Assembly: GCF_002327185.1 (NCBI RefSeq)
Contig: NZ_CP018624.1
Coordinates: forward strand, 2,490,660 to 2,554,659
Reading direction: 5' to 3'
DNA length: 64,000 nucleotides
Source: Clostridium chauvoei
Lineage (GTDB): Bacteria; Bacillota; Clostridia; Clostridiales; Clostridiaceae
Under the pieces are notes generated by a model, which did no database searches, was not told where the DNA came from, and saw nothing but the letters and a program-made list of their open reading frames with translations. Every line of letters starts with the position of its first letter. The first letter of the stretch is position 1. This document shows, in pieces, positions 1 through 8,860 of this stretch. Position numbers and translations under genes: made by a program.

Positions 1-47
1 TGGTTACTGTAATAATCATTCTTCCAAAATTTACAAAGATAAATTAG

Positions 48-76
48 TTGACTTTTTTTAGAAATAACTTTAAAAT
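48..76 (+). promoter_or_regulatory. thiT promoter
   Basis: TTGACT at 48-53 and TAAAAT at 71-76 are separated by 17 bases, a good sigma-A fit. The transcript would start near 83, just ahead of the TPP aptamer. Confidence 0.65.
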
Positions 77-92
77 ATAACCTATATTTAAC

Positions 93-180
93 AATTGCTA
101 GGGGTGCCATTGGCTGAGAGATGTTTTTAACATTAACCCTTTACCTGATCTGGATAATACCAGCGTAGGGAAGCTTATGT
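93..180 (+). promoter_or_regulatory. TPP (THI-box) riboswitch
   Basis: The conserved thi-box elements are present: CTGAGA at 114-119, then ACCTGATCTGGATAATACCA from 143 and GCGTAGGGAAG up to 173. It lies in the leader of thiT and is expected to switch expression off when thiamine pyrophosphate is bound. Confidence 0.95.
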
Positions 181-226
181 ATGATATCTATATTACATTT
201 TCATGTATATATTAGTATATCTTATA

Positions 227-250
227 TCTCCTAGCACAAGTATAAGGAGG
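227..250 (+). promoter_or_regulatory. Probable ribosome-binding-site sequestering hairpin of thiT
   Basis: TCTCCT at 227-232 can pair with the Shine-Dalgarno AGGAGG at 245-250. No U-tract terminator is seen between the aptamer and the gene, so the riboswitch probably controls translation. This is inferred from pairing by eye. Confidence 0.5.
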
Positions 251-259
251 TATTTTTTT

Positions 260-913
260 ATGTCAAATTTTATTTCTACTCTAAAAGAAAGCTTTTCAGT
301 TTTATGGGACAACCCATTATCAATAGTCACAGTTATTGGTGGCGTCATACTTTTACTTGCTATAATAAAGTTCAAAAATATTAAGCTTGATGCTAAAATA
401 ATGACTAGAATCGGTATAGCTCTTGCTCTTGCAACTATACTAAATATGATTAAATTATATGTATTACCAAATGGAGGCGGTAGCATCTCATTAGGTAGTA
501 TGGTTCCTATAATATTAATCGCTTATATGTATGGCCCACAAATAGGATTATTAACAGGGTTTTTATTTGGTATAATAAGTTTAATATTAAACCCTTATAT
601 TCTACATCCTATTCAAGTATTATTTGATTATCCATTACCATACATGGCTGTAGGTTTTGCAGGATATTTTAAAAATAATAAGATGATTGGAACAGCTGTT
701 GGTATGACTTTAAAGTTTATATTCCACTTTATATCAGGTTATGTATTTTTCGGAGCATTTGCACCTGAAGGATGGTCACCTGCTTTATATTCTTTAGTTG
801 TAAATGGAACAGCTGTAGGTGGAGAATTAATTATTTGTTTAATTATTATTTTCTTCTTACCTTTTGATAGAATTATTAACAACTTATCTAGTAAACAAGC
901 AAGTATAAGTTAA
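260..913 (+). CDS. thiT: Thiamine transporter ThiT (ECF substrate-binding subunit)
   Basis: This 217-residue polytopic membrane protein has the ThiT pattern: several hydrophobic segments, a middle motif GGGSISLGSMVPI, and a later stretch around PLPYMAVGFAGYF. In the family it binds thiamine and works with a shared ECF energising module (EcfA, EcfA', EcfT), which is not in this window. The start at 260 is chosen because AAGGAGG at 244-250 sits ideally before it; an in-frame start at 203 lacks such a site. The upstream TPP riboswitch independently supports thiamine transport. It is followed by a terminator shared with the opposing ferredoxin gene. Confidence 0.93.
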   Translation: MSNFISTLKESFSVLWDNPLSIVTVIGGVILLLAIIKFKNIKLDAKIMTRIGIALALATILNMIKLYVLPNGGGSISLGSMVPIILIAYMYGPQIGLLTGFLFGIISLILNPYILHPIQVLFDYPLPYMAVGFAGYFKNNKMIGTAVGMTLKFIFHFISGYVFFGAFAPEGWSPALYSLVVNGTAVGGELIICLIIIFFLPFDRIINNLSSKQASIS

Positions 914-922
914 TTTTAACAA

Positions 923-959
923 AAAAAGTTCTACCTTAAACTCAAGGTAGAACTTTTTT
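923..959. terminator. Bidirectional terminator between thiT and ferredoxin
   Basis: AAAAAGTTCTACCTT and AAGGTAGAACTTTTT form a strong stem around the loop AAACTC, with T runs on both strands. It serves both convergent genes. Confidence 0.9.
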
Positions 960-960
960 A

Positions 961-1149
961 TTAATCTACTGTTATTGCACTTACTGGACAACTTGATTCA
1001 GCATCTTTAGCTTCATCAACATTTGCATCTGGAACTTCTGTAACTTTTGCTACAGCCTTTCCATCATCGTCCATTTCAAACACTTCTGGACATACAGATG
1101 GACATAGTCCACAACCTATACAAGTATCCTTATCTACATTAGCTTTCAT
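961..1149 (-). CDS. Small single-cluster [4Fe-4S] ferredoxin
   Basis: This 62-residue acidic protein carries the motif CIGCGLCPSVCPEVF near the N terminus and a distal Cys-Pro pair before the C terminus. That arrangement is known from Thermotoga and clostridial one-cluster ferredoxins: three cysteines of the first motif and one distal cysteine bind the cluster, and two others can form a disulfide. The start is placed at the second ATG (1149), because AAAGG sits about 9 bases upstream of it; the first ATG (1158) overlaps that site. It is expected to be a cytoplasmic low-potential electron carrier. Its partner is not evident. It lies downstream of the mrp gene on the same strand, 65 bases away. 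Confidence 0.9.
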   Translation of the reverse strand: MKANVDKDTCIGCGLCPSVCPEVFEMDDDGKAVAKVTEVPDANVDEAKDAESSCPVSAITVD

Positions 1150-1214
1150 AACTCTCATCCTTTCTAAATAACTTCAATTATATTATTCCCAAAGAAAAAA
1201 GAGTTATGTATTTA

Positions 1215-2054
1215 TTAATATAAACCTTCAAATATTAATGCGTATAAATCATTATTTCTTACGTATTCTTCTGCTTTTCCTTGCTCTAAAGCTTCTGTTA
1301 AATCTAAATTTATAGGAAGTTCACCTAATAATGGTAAACCTAAATATTCTGCATGTTCTTCAGCTGATTTTTTGCTAAAGACTTTAATTTTAGTATCACA
1401 ACCAGGGCAATTAATATATGCCATATTTTCTATTACACCTCTTACAGAGATACCCATTTTTTCAGCCATTATTACACCCTTTTTAACTATCATAGATACC
1501 ATGTCTTGAGGTGTTGATACTATTACTAACTCAGTTAAAGGGAAGCTTTGCATTATAGTTAATGTTATATCTGACGTGCCTGGTGGCATATCAATTAATA
1601 AGTAATCTAAGTCCTCCCAGTTTGTATCAGTAAATAATTGTGATAATACTCCAGTTGCCATTGGACCTCTCCAAATTACTGGTTCATCTTCATTAGGAAT
1701 TAAAAGATTTATTGATATAACCTTTATTCCACTTTCAGTTTCTACTGGAAAATATTTTACACTAGTTTCTCCTATAGGTTGCATCATAGCTCTTTTTTCA
1801 TTTATTCCAAAAAATCTTGGCATTGATGGTCCTGTTATATCAGCATCTAGCACTCCCACCTTATATCCTTTTTTTCTTAAAGTGCTTGCTAATATACCTG
1901 TTACTGTTGATTTACCAACTCCACCTTTACCACTTATAACACCAATTATATTTTTTACATTCCCATAGTTAGGAGTTATTTTCCCACATGATGCTCCATC
2001 TTTTGTTTTTGATCCACATTTATCCTTACTAGGACATGTTGAACAATTTCCCAT
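1215..2054 (-). CDS. mrp: Mrp/NBP35-family Fe-S cluster carrier ATPase
   Basis: The 279-residue P-loop protein has the deviant Walker A motif GKGGVGKST near residue 42, the Mrp signature VIWRGPMATG, the Walker B region LLIDMPPGTSD, and a CPGC pair near residue 218 that in the family binds a bridging [4Fe-4S] cluster. The N terminus adds four cysteines (positions 4, 7, 13 and 23) resembling the N-terminal ferredoxin-like motif of NBP35, so it may hold a second cluster. It probably donates clusters to apoproteins in the cytoplasm. An AGGAGG site precedes the ATG. It follows the lipoprotein gene by 15 bases and may share its transcript, with the ferredoxin next. Confidence 0.92.
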   Translation of the reverse strand: MGNCSTCPSKDKCGSKTKDGASCGKITPNYGNVKNIIGVISGKGGVGKSTVTGILASTLRKKGYKVGVLDADITGPSMPRFFGINEKRAMMQPIGETSVKYFPVETESGIKVISINLLIPNEDEPVIWRGPMATGVLSQLFTDTNWEDLDYLLIDMPPGTSDITLTIMQSFPLTELVIVSTPQDMVSMIVKKGVIMAEKMGISVRGVIENMAYINCPGCDTKIKVFSKKSAEEHAEYLGLPLLGELPINLDLTEALEQGKAEEYVRNNDLYALIFEGLY

Positions 2055-2069
2055 TTTATTCTCCTCCTT

Positions 2070-2909
2070 TTACCACTCAGCTTTTATAGCCTTCGGTACA
2101 TCACTTTCTTCGTAAATATCAATAGCCCATTCTTTAAATTCATTAGTCGCCATTACATAAAATTCATCTTTTATCTTATCTGTCTTGTTATCAACTGTTA
2201 TATTAGTTTTGTATGTAGTACTGTCGTACCCTCTATTCTTTATAGTAATAACAACATCAAATTCATTTGAGTTATTATTAACAAGACTTACATCTGGAGT
2301 AATTTTTTTTGCATTCTTTAAAAACTCCTCTAAATCAGTTGAAAATACATACTTTAAACAATCAACATCACCTTGAATGTTTATTCCTACCTTATGGGTA
2401 TTATTATTCAATTCCGATTTTTTCATTTCTAAGACCTTCAAAATTGAGTTATAATACACATATTCAAAATCCCTAGGTTTTCTTATTATTGATAAGTTTT
2501 GTATTATTCCTTCATCTAATCTTTTTGATACGGTAAAGTTAGTTGTTTCATCATAGAAATTCCCTTCTACTGCTCCAACAACATAATAAAATTTCTTTAC
2601 TTCATCACCAACATTTATTTCAAAAACATAATCAGGATTTAGCTCTGATTTTTTATCAGTTACTTTAGCACTAGATAAAAGTTCGTACATATCTTTTATA
2701 GCTTTATCATCTGTTACTATAAATTTAAACCCTGGATCTCTAATACTTTGAATACTTATCTTATCACTTTTATTAGTATTTAAGTATTCAAAATACTCAT
2801 TTTTACCCCCAATTTTTGTTTTTATATTATCTATTGTAGTGCAACTAACAAAGTTTAAACAAATTAACATTGTTAACATAATACTTATGAATGTTTTTCT
2901 TTTCTTCAA
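2070..2909 (-). CDS. Putative lipoprotein of unknown function
   Basis: The 279-residue protein begins with a basic, hydrophobic signal ending in a lipobox (FVSC, Cys 23), so it should be anchored to the outer face of the membrane. The rest is rich in Lys, Asp and Asn, looks beta-rich and globular, and I recognise no catalytic motif. The TTG start is supported by GGAG eight bases upstream. It sits between an unknown anchored protein gene and mrp, all on one strand. The name lipoprotein is firm; the function is unknown. Confidence 0.8.
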   Translation of the reverse strand: MKKRKTFISIMLTMLICLNFVSCTTIDNIKTKIGGKNEYFEYLNTNKSDKISIQSIRDPGFKFIVTDDKAIKDMYELLSSAKVTDKKSELNPDYVFEINVGDEVKKFYYVVGAVEGNFYDETTNFTVSKRLDEGIIQNLSIIRKPRDFEYVYYNSILKVLEMKKSELNNNTHKVGINIQGDVDCLKYVFSTDLEEFLKNAKKITPDVSLVNNNSNEFDVVITIKNRGYDSTTYKTNITVDNKTDKIKDEFYVMATNEFKEWAIDIYEESDVPKAIKAEW

Positions 2910-2963
2910 AATGTAATCTCCTTTTTCAAAAGATTTTATTATGTATATATTTACTTTAATAAG

Positions 2964-2995
2964 TAATTAGGAGAAGTTTAAACTTCTCCTAATTA
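2964..2995 (-). terminator. Perfect-palindrome terminator-like hairpin
   Basis: A 16-base arm TAATTAGGAGAAGTTT is followed directly by its complement, giving a 32-base perfect palindrome downstream of the gene at 3045-3590. The T-richness after it on the minus strand is moderate. Confidence 0.65.
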
Positions 2996-3044
2996 TAACT
3001 AAATTATAATACTTTAATTCTTTAATGGCAAATCTTATTATAAA

Positions 3045-3590
3045 CTATTTAAAGCCCTCTGCTACTTTATCAAAAGCAACTTTTATGCTTGGTTTGTATT
3101 CACTTTCATCGAAATGAAAGTTTATTATAAGAACCTTCCCTCTAGAGTATTTTCTGAAATAACATATATTTTTGTACTCATCATCATTTGGCATTTTATA
3201 TTCTAAAACATGCCACTTAATTCCATATTCATCATAAACATTATAATCTTCACTTTTAACATCTTTAAATATGGTATCGGGGATATTATCGATCTCTTTG
3301 ATTCTATCCAAAATGCTAATAGTACCATTTATTTTGTTATTATCATTTATTGTTGCTTCAAACTCAATTCCATCTATATTTTTATTTCTCTCATCAATAG
3401 ACCATGTTTCAGGTAATAAAACTTGGTATTTACCATCCCCTACATTCAATTCTCTAAACGCTCTTATATTATTATTAGAAAGAGCAATTTTTCTTACATT
3501 CTCTTTGAATAATTGTTGCATGCATACTAGGATAAACATAAGTGATAATAGGACTGTAAAAATATAGACTTTTTTCTTATTAATACTCAT
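3045..3590 (-). CDS. Hypothetical single-pass anchored protein
   Basis: This 181-residue protein has an N-terminal hydrophobic helix (about residues 8-25) without a clear cleavage or lipobox site, followed by an extracytoplasmic, probably alpha/beta domain. I do not recognise the family. The ATG at 3590 has no good Shine-Dalgarno, and the gene begins 35 bases after the stop of the 423-residue gene, so it may be translated poorly or by coupling. Its neighbours on the same strand are a lipoprotein and a charged repeat-like protein, which suggests an envelope-related group of lineage-specific genes. Confidence 0.7.
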   Translation of the reverse strand: MSINKKKVYIFTVLLSLMFILVCMQQLFKENVRKIALSNNNIRAFRELNVGDGKYQVLLPETWSIDERNKNIDGIEFEATINDNNKINGTISILDRIKEIDNIPDTIFKDVKSEDYNVYDEYGIKWHVLEYKMPNDDEYKNICYFRKYSRGKVLIINFHFDESEYKPSIKVAFDKVAEGFK

Positions 3591-3625
3591 TAGGAATTAT
3601 TAAGTACAGTCTCTAATCTTATATT

Positions 3626-4897
3626 TTATTGCATAGGCACAACAACTGTTGAATTTCTAAAATCATAGAACATCAACCAGCATCCTAAGCTATCTTTATC
3701 CTCATCACTTATCCAAGTTACAAAACCAGTTTTCCCTTCATATGGCTGTTCATTTTTATCTTTCTTTCCTGGTACTCCATAAACTATATATTTTAGATTA
3801 CCTTCTTTATCACACTTATAACCTAACATAAAATATCCATACTTCTTAATATAAGGATAATAGTTTAACATTGGATAATAAGCTACAGTATATTTATTGT
3901 AATTTGACATATTACACATTTCATATAAATCATTAACTTGAACTTTATACCACTTACAATTTTTTATTTCTTTATAACCTCTATAATGTTCAAAACCATT
4001 TGCTATTCCTTCAAAATACTCTCCAACACTTCCTCTTATTTCTACATTGTCAGATTTCTTTTGAATAAGCTCTTCATAATCGTCAAATTTAGTTCTTTCT
4101 TCATTTTTACTTGTGTTAATCTCTTCATTTATTTCTTTTCTAACTTCTTCTTTTAGCTCTTCTCTCAATTCTTCTCTAATTTTTTCTTTTACTTCTTCTG
4201 AGACTTCTACCTCTTCTTTAACTTCTTCAACCTCTTCAATCTCTTGAACTTTAGTAATTTCTTCAACACTATCAGATTCTTCCCTTTCAGAGGTTATATC
4301 TTCCATATTAACTTCTACTTCTTCTCTCTTACATTCATCCTTTTTATTCTTATCTTTATCATATTTCTTTTCTTTTTCTTTTTTCTTTTCCTTATTCTTA
4401 TCCTTATCCTTTTCTTTCTTTGGAGCTTCTACTTTAGGTTTAATTTTAATTATTCCTTCTTCAGCTTTTATTACTTTATAGTTTTTCCAGTTTTCTGATG
4501 GTTGCTCTCCATTCATAAAGCCACACATTATGAATATAGGAATACCATCTTTCATTTTAACTATTGCTGCTCCTGATATTTTGTCATATGGTATTCCAAC
4601 ACCAGCTATGTTATCAACAAAATATTCTTTCGTAACTTCTGCCTTTCCTCCTTCTGAAACTTTGATTTTTCCTAAATCTATAAGTTTCTTAGAATCTTTC
4701 TTATTGCATATAAGCATAATGCAATAATCATCACTATCATTTTTTAGGTTTTGAGCATAAAAAGATACCTTGCATTTTTCTCCTTTTGCCTCTATTTTTG
4801 AGTAACCAGATAGAGCTTTATCGTTACAGTTTGAATATCCTCTTTCATCTTCTTGTAAAATAATAAAATTTCTATACAATTTATTTACTTGTGCCAA
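3626..4897 (-). CDS. Unknown protein: two globular ends joined by a long charged linker
   Basis: The 423-residue protein has an N-terminal, probably beta-rich domain (about 1-140), then a roughly 130-residue low-complexity linker that changes from Lys/Asp-rich (KDKDKNKEKKKEK) to Glu-rich likely coiled coil (EEVKEKIREELREELKEEV), and a C-terminal aromatic-rich domain (about 290-423) with many Tyr and Trp. It has no signal peptide or membrane segment. The TTG start has GGAGG ten bases upstream. The architecture recalls clostridial spore-coat or structural proteins, but that is only a guess. The DNA of the linker is strongly purine-skewed on the coding strand. Confidence 0.75.
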   Translation of the reverse strand: MAQVNKLYRNFIILQEDERGYSNCNDKALSGYSKIEAKGEKCKVSFYAQNLKNDSDDYCIMLICNKKDSKKLIDLGKIKVSEGGKAEVTKEYFVDNIAGVGIPYDKISGAAIVKMKDGIPIFIMCGFMNGEQPSENWKNYKVIKAEEGIIKIKPKVEAPKKEKDKDKNKEKKKEKEKKYDKDKNKKDECKREEVEVNMEDITSEREESDSVEEITKVQEIEEVEEVKEEVEVSEEVKEKIREELREELKEEVRKEINEEINTSKNEERTKFDDYEELIQKKSDNVEIRGSVGEYFEGIANGFEHYRGYKEIKNCKWYKVQVNDLYEMCNMSNYNKYTVAYYPMLNYYPYIKKYGYFMLGYKCDKEGNLKYIVYGVPGKKDKNEQPYEGKTGFVTWISDEDKDSLGCWLMFYDFRNSTVVVPMQ

Positions 4898-4968
4898 AAC
4901 TCTAAAACCTCCATTTTAGATTAATTCAATATATTATATGCGTGCTATATATAAATATGTTCAAAAAT

Positions 4969-5015
4969 AAACTCGGAAGAATTTTAACATCAAATTAAAA
5001 GTCTTCCGAGTTTTT
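4969..5015 (-). terminator. Terminator of the rnmV-ksgA operon
   Basis: ACTCGGAAGA at 4971-4980 pairs with TCTTCCGAGT at 5002-5011. On the minus strand it is followed by a T-rich run. Confidence 0.8.
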
Positions 5016-5061
5016 CATTAATACGCTTAGGCACTACTATTCTATTGTAATACTTTTATTT

Positions 5062-5904
5062 TTAGAACTGTTCATTTATTTTATCTGATAAACAAGCAAA
5101 CTCTTGAATACTTAGAGTTTCTCCTCTTCTCTTTGGGTCTATATTAGCATTTTTAAAAGCTAATTCTAATTTTTCTTTTTCTAACCCTAAACTTTTTACT
5201 CCATTCCAAAGAGTTTTTCTTCTCATATTAAATGAGTTTCTTATTATATCAAAGAATAATTTTTCATTTTGAACCTTCACCTTAGGCTCTTCAAGTCTAT
5301 CTAGTCTAATAACTATTGAGTCTACCTTTGGTCTTGGTATAAAGCATTGTGGTGGTACTCTTCTTACAATACTAGTATTACAATAGTATTGAACTAATAA
5401 TGAAAGTGAACCATAATCCTTATTACCTGGATCTGCATCCATTCTTTCTGCAACTTCTTTTTGAATCATTATGGTTAATGATTTAAATTTATAGTTTTCC
5501 TTTAAAAGTTTAACTATAATAGGAGTAGTAACATAGTATGGTAAATTAGCTACTAATTTAACACTTTCTTCATCTCCTATAATCTCATTAAAATCTACTT
5601 TTAAAGCATCATTATGTACTAGCATGAAATTAGGATTGTCTCCAAGTTCTTGATCTAATATTGGAATTAAATCATTATCTAATTCTATAGCTACTACTCT
5701 CTTTGCTCTTTTCAATAATTGTGCTGTTAAAGTTCCTACTCCTGGTCCTATTTCTATTACTAAGTCATTTTCATCTACATCAGCACCATTTACTATATCT
5801 CTAGGAACAGAATCATCTATTAAGAAGTTTTGCCCTAAGCTTTTTGAGAATTTAAAGTTATACTTTTTAACAAGCTCTGCTGTTTTCACATCTTGTATAT
5901 CCAT
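5062..5904 (-). CDS. ksgA: 16S rRNA dimethyladenosine transferase KsgA
   Basis: The 280-residue protein has the KsgA/RsmA signature SLGQNFLID at the start of the Rossmann domain, the SAM-binding motif [12 protein letters not shown], and the catalytic NLPYYVTTP motif of N6-adenine methylases. It dimethylates two adjacent adenines in the 3' helix of 16S rRNA during small-subunit assembly. The C-terminal helical domain is complete. It starts one base after the rnmV stop codon, so the two are almost certainly co-transcribed and translationally coupled, as in most Firmicutes. Confidence 0.97.
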   Translation of the reverse strand: MDIQDVKTAELVKKYNFKFSKSLGQNFLIDDSVPRDIVNGADVDENDLVIEIGPGVGTLTAQLLKRAKRVVAIELDNDLIPILDQELGDNPNFMLVHNDALKVDFNEIIGDEESVKLVANLPYYVTTPIIVKLLKENYKFKSLTIMIQKEVAERMDADPGNKDYGSLSLLVQYYCNTSIVRRVPPQCFIPRPKVDSIVIRLDRLEEPKVKVQNEKLFFDIIRNSFNMRRKTLWNGVKSLGLEKEKLELAFKNANIDPKRRGETLSIQEFACLSDKINEQF

Positions 5905-5905
5905 A

Positions 5906-6460
5906 TTACTTATTTCCTTCCATTTCTTTATCTATTTTTTGAATTGCTGCAATAAACTCTTCTTTTGTTATTGAATACTTATTTAATCTAGTTAACATTT
6001 GATTTGCATTACCATATCCAATTCCTAATTCCTTACCTAGCATAATTCTTCTTTGTTTCGAATTAGCATCTCCTGTTAACTTAAAGTAAAACATATCTTG
6101 TGAAGTGTAAAACTCTTCAAAAACTTCTTCTGATATTTTCGCTCTATTTAAAGCTTCTATTATTACTTCTGGTTTAGCATTTTCTACACCTATATCGTCA
6201 CCCTTTATTCCATCTTCTTGTGCGATATAAGCATGCTTTATACCTTTTACTCTTTTAGCAATTATACTTCTAATCTTTTCCCCTGCAAAATCTGGATCAG
6301 TTAATACTATTACACCTTTCCTTTTTTGAGCCTCTCTTATTCTATCTATTACTCTTGCATTTATTCCAAATCCACCTACAGCTATTAATTCTGCATCTAC
6401 AGCTTGCTTTACTGCTGTTATGTCATCTCTGCCTTCTACTACTATAACTTCTTTAATCAA
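5906..6460 (-). CDS. rnmV: Ribonuclease M5 (5S rRNA maturation)
   Basis: The 184-residue protein opens with a Toprim domain ([14 protein letters not shown], then [12 protein letters not shown] with the DxD-type acidic pair), followed by the RNase M5 C-terminal region. The family removes the extra ends of 5S rRNA precursor together with ribosomal protein L18. The start is TTG at 6460, preceded by AAAGGA at 6471-6476. An out-of-frame ATG-CTT-TGA mini-frame at 6457-6465 overlaps this start. It lies just before ksgA and downstream of the yabE-like gene, the conserved Firmicute order. Confidence 0.95.
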   Translation of the reverse strand: MIKEVIVVEGRDDITAVKQAVDAELIAVGGFGINARVIDRIREAQKRKGVIVLTDPDFAGEKIRSIIAKRVKGIKHAYIAQEDGIKGDDIGVENAKPEVIIEALNRAKISEEVFEEFYTSQDMFYFKLTGDANSKQRRIMLGKELGIGYGNANQMLTRLNKYSITKEEFIAAIQKIDKEMEGNK

Positions 6461-6561
6461 AGCATTATCTTCCTTTCGTATTATAACTTCGTCTTTCTAT
6501 ATTCTTATTTATAATTTATCCTTATATAGATATTATGTCAAATTTATATTTAAATAAGTAA

Positions 6562-6590
6562 AAAAGGTGCCCATATGAGCACCTTTTCTA
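6562..6590 (-). terminator. Terminator overlapping the yabE-like stop codon
   Basis: AAAAGGTGC and GCACCTTTT form a stem around CCATATGA. The stop codon of the yabE-like gene lies at its edge, so rnmV probably has its own promoter. Confidence 0.8.
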
Positions 6591-7637
6591 CCATTCTCCT
6601 GGATAAGCTAAAATGTACACTGGTACATCGTATCTTCTTCCCCACCAACTATATGCATCTTCTTGTGAATTCACAAAAACATCAATTATGTTTCCCTTTA
6701 TAGCTCCACCTGTATCTGCTGCAATAGCTTTTCCGTATCCCTCTACATATACTAATGATCCTAGAGGGATTACTCTTGGGTCAACAGAAATAGTACTTAT
6801 CCCACCTTCAATTCTTACAGGTGTACTTCCTGTTGCGGTTAAACCATCACCATGATATGCTGTAGATTCACAATAAATTAACTTTTTATAATCTAATATT
6901 TGTCCATCTCTACTAGCAAAACTTTTTCTTGTACCTTGTACAATTATTTTATTAACAGGTTCAGTTATAACCTTGGAGTTTTTTACATTTCTGGATACCT
7001 CTTTGCCATTTTTATAAATTACTTCATAAGCAACTTCTTTCTCTCCAGTAACTCCATCTTGTTTTACTTGTTCTACACTTTCATCAAGTGTATCGTCTGT
7101 TTGTTCTACTACGTCAAAATTAATAGCTTCTTTAGCTAATTCTTCTTTTACTTCTACTTTAACTAGTTGAACGTTAAGACCTTCTCCAATTTTTGTGTCA
7201 ACTGAAGGTGTGACTTCATCAACGCCTTCTTTATACTCTATTCCTTCATTCTTTAGTTCTTCTACTTCTGCATTTAACATATCACCTATAGTATCTTCTG
7301 CAGTGTTAATTTCAACACTTTTACCATTTACAGATAGATTTACAGGGATAGCTTTCTTAATAGATATAGTACTGTCTTCTTTCACTTTACTATTTAAAGC
7401 TGGTTTAACTTTATCTTTAGGAGCAATTTCTACCCCCTTAGTAGTTAACACATCTTCAACAGTCCCTTTATATGTGACAAAAGTTTCTTCTTTACCGTCT
7501 ATACTTACTGTTATTGTCTTTCTCATATTGATGAACGTCACTGTTACTATGGCCACAAGTGCAGCACCTAACAATATTTTTGCCTTTGGACTGTTAGAAA
7601 AATTTCTTTTTAAGTATTCCTTACATTTTTCTACCAT
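6588..7637 (-). CDS. YabE-like cell-wall protein (DUF348, G5 and 3D domains)
   Basis: The 349-residue protein has an N-terminal membrane anchor (about residues 22-37), two ubiquitin-like DUF348 repeats (about 40-130), a G5 domain (about 185-260, with GEKEVAYEVIYKNGKEV), and a C-terminal 3D domain with the three conserved aspartates (ISVDPRVIPLG, AADTGG, IDVF). Proteins of this build resemble resuscitation-promoting or lytic-transglycosylase-like wall hydrolases and act outside the membrane on peptidoglycan. AAAGGAGG lies eight bases before the ATG, and a strong sigma-A promoter is visible upstream. The position between tatD and rnmV matches B. subtilis yabE. Confidence 0.92.
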   Translation of the reverse strand: MVEKCKEYLKRNFSNSPKAKILLGAALVAIVTVTFINMRKTITVSIDGKEETFVTYKGTVEDVLTTKGVEIAPKDKVKPALNSKVKEDSTISIKKAIPVNLSVNGKSVEINTAEDTIGDMLNAEVEELKNEGIEYKEGVDEVTPSVDTKIGEGLNVQLVKVEVKEELAKEAINFDVVEQTDDTLDESVEQVKQDGVTGEKEVAYEVIYKNGKEVSRNVKNSKVITEPVNKIIVQGTRKSFASRDGQILDYKKLIYCESTAYHGDGLTATGSTPVRIEGGISTISVDPRVIPLGSLVYVEGYGKAIAADTGGAIKGNIIDVFVNSQEDAYSWWGRRYDVPVYILAYPGEW

Positions 7638-7671
7638 CTACTTTACCTCCTTTGGCAAGAGCGTCTTTAGC

Positions 7672-7701
7672 ATTATATATTGAAATGCTATAGTTTGTCA
7701 A
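7672..7701 (-). promoter_or_regulatory. Promoter of the yabE-like gene
   Basis: On the minus strand TTGACA (7696-7701) and TATAAT (7672-7677) are both consensus, with an 18-base spacer. The leader to the ATG is short, about 28 bases. Confidence 0.85.
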
Positions 7702-7709
7702 ATATGACA
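7696..7709. promoter_or_regulatory. Inverted repeat over the -35 box, possible operator
   Basis: TGTCA-AATA-TGACA is a perfect 5-4-5 inverted repeat that includes the -35 element of the yabE-like promoter. Short palindromes are common in AT-rich DNA, so this is tentative. Confidence 0.3.
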
Positions 7710-7907
7710 CTTCTTGCTCCTATTTAAACTGCTTATAAAATGCACCCTGTGCATAAATAAATAATTTAATAAAAATAAATAATAGCAGGTTGTCCTTAGC
7801 AGTTTATAAAGATTAACTTTAAGTAGATTCTGTTCTTCTAATGCCTCTTTAGCATGCATATATAAAATAAATTTTAGTAATTAGTGTTTCACATTTTTAA
7901 TTTTACT

Positions 7908-8692
7908 TTATATTCTATTTTCAAGCAAGTCTCTAAAGTTATCGTTTACCCTTAAATTTACTTCTTTTGGGCTGATTTCCTTAATTTTTCCAATTTGTTC
8001 TATTATATATCTTATATAATCTGATTTGTTTCTTTTCCCTCTATTAGGTACAGGTGCCATATACGGACAATCTGTTTCTACTAGCAATCTATCCATAGGT
8101 ATTTCTTTAACTACCTCTACTACCTTTTTTGCATTTTTAAAAGTTACAACACCAGTAATTCCTATATAATATCCTAACTTAACACATTCTTTTGCAAATT
8201 CAACACTTCCTGAAAAACAATGTACTATCCCTTTAACCTCTGGAAATTCTTTCATAACTTCAAGAGTATCACCATGTGCTTCTCTATCATGAATAACAAC
8301 TGGCAAACTTAATTCTTTTGCTATTTTCATTTGTTCTCTGAAAACTTCTTTTTGGATTTCTTTAGATGGATTTTCATCCCAATAATAATCTAAACCTATT
8401 TCACCTATTGCTAATATTTTTTGTTATTTTTTATATATTCTATTATTTCCTCTTTAACTTTAGAATTAAATTCATCTGCATTTTCTGGATGTATTCCTAA
8501 TGCTCCATAAATGAACTCATATTCTTTAGTTAAATTATTTGTTTTTCCTATACTTTCATAACTAGATGCACAGTTCATAATTCCTATTACACCATTTTCT
8601 CTTATTTCATTAAAAACCTCTTCTCTATCTTCATCAAAGGCTTCATCATCATAATGTGCATGAGTATCAAAAATTAAATATTTTCCTTCCAT
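7908..8692 (-). pseudogene. tatD: TatD-family metal-dependent deoxyribonuclease, frameshifted
   Basis: Two adjacent frames together encode a full TatD protein of about 260 residues. The first (8411-8692) carries the DTHAHYDD metal motif and ends at 8411; the second (from about 8411 to 7908) continues with GEIGLDYYWDENP, the HDREAHGDT, HCFSGS and ETDCPY motifs. The break is in a run of six A (plus-strand T at 8417-8422): one more A, or a -1 ribosomal slip, would restore KILAIGEIGLDYYW. TatD enzymes act as 3'-5' exonucleases in DNA repair or RNA turnover. No other damage is visible, so a sequencing error or very recent mutation is likely. Confidence 0.85.
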
Positions 8693-8860
8693 ATTATCTC
8701 TCCTTATCTTATTATTAACAAATAATCTTATTCTAAGTATGTAGAATTAGCTAATTATTATACATTTAATAATTTGTTTATCTTTTTGTCACATAAATGA
8801 CATATTTATCATTTATATTGGTATTTGTAAAGTAGTTAAAGCATTATTATTTACCCCTAA

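Noticed and set aside
3938-4498. Plus-strand Phe-rich frames opposite the charged-linker protein
   Set aside because: They are reverse complements of Lys/Glu codon runs and have no start signals.
7696-7860. 54-codon minus-strand frame upstream of the yabE-like gene
   Set aside because: It has no ribosome binding site, has low-complexity codon use and runs into the -35 box of a strong promoter.
8411-8430. Programmed -1 frameshift in tatD
   Set aside because: The A run would permit a slip, but TatD is not known to use one, no stimulating structure is evident, and similar A-run losses occur in two other loci, so an artefact is simpler.
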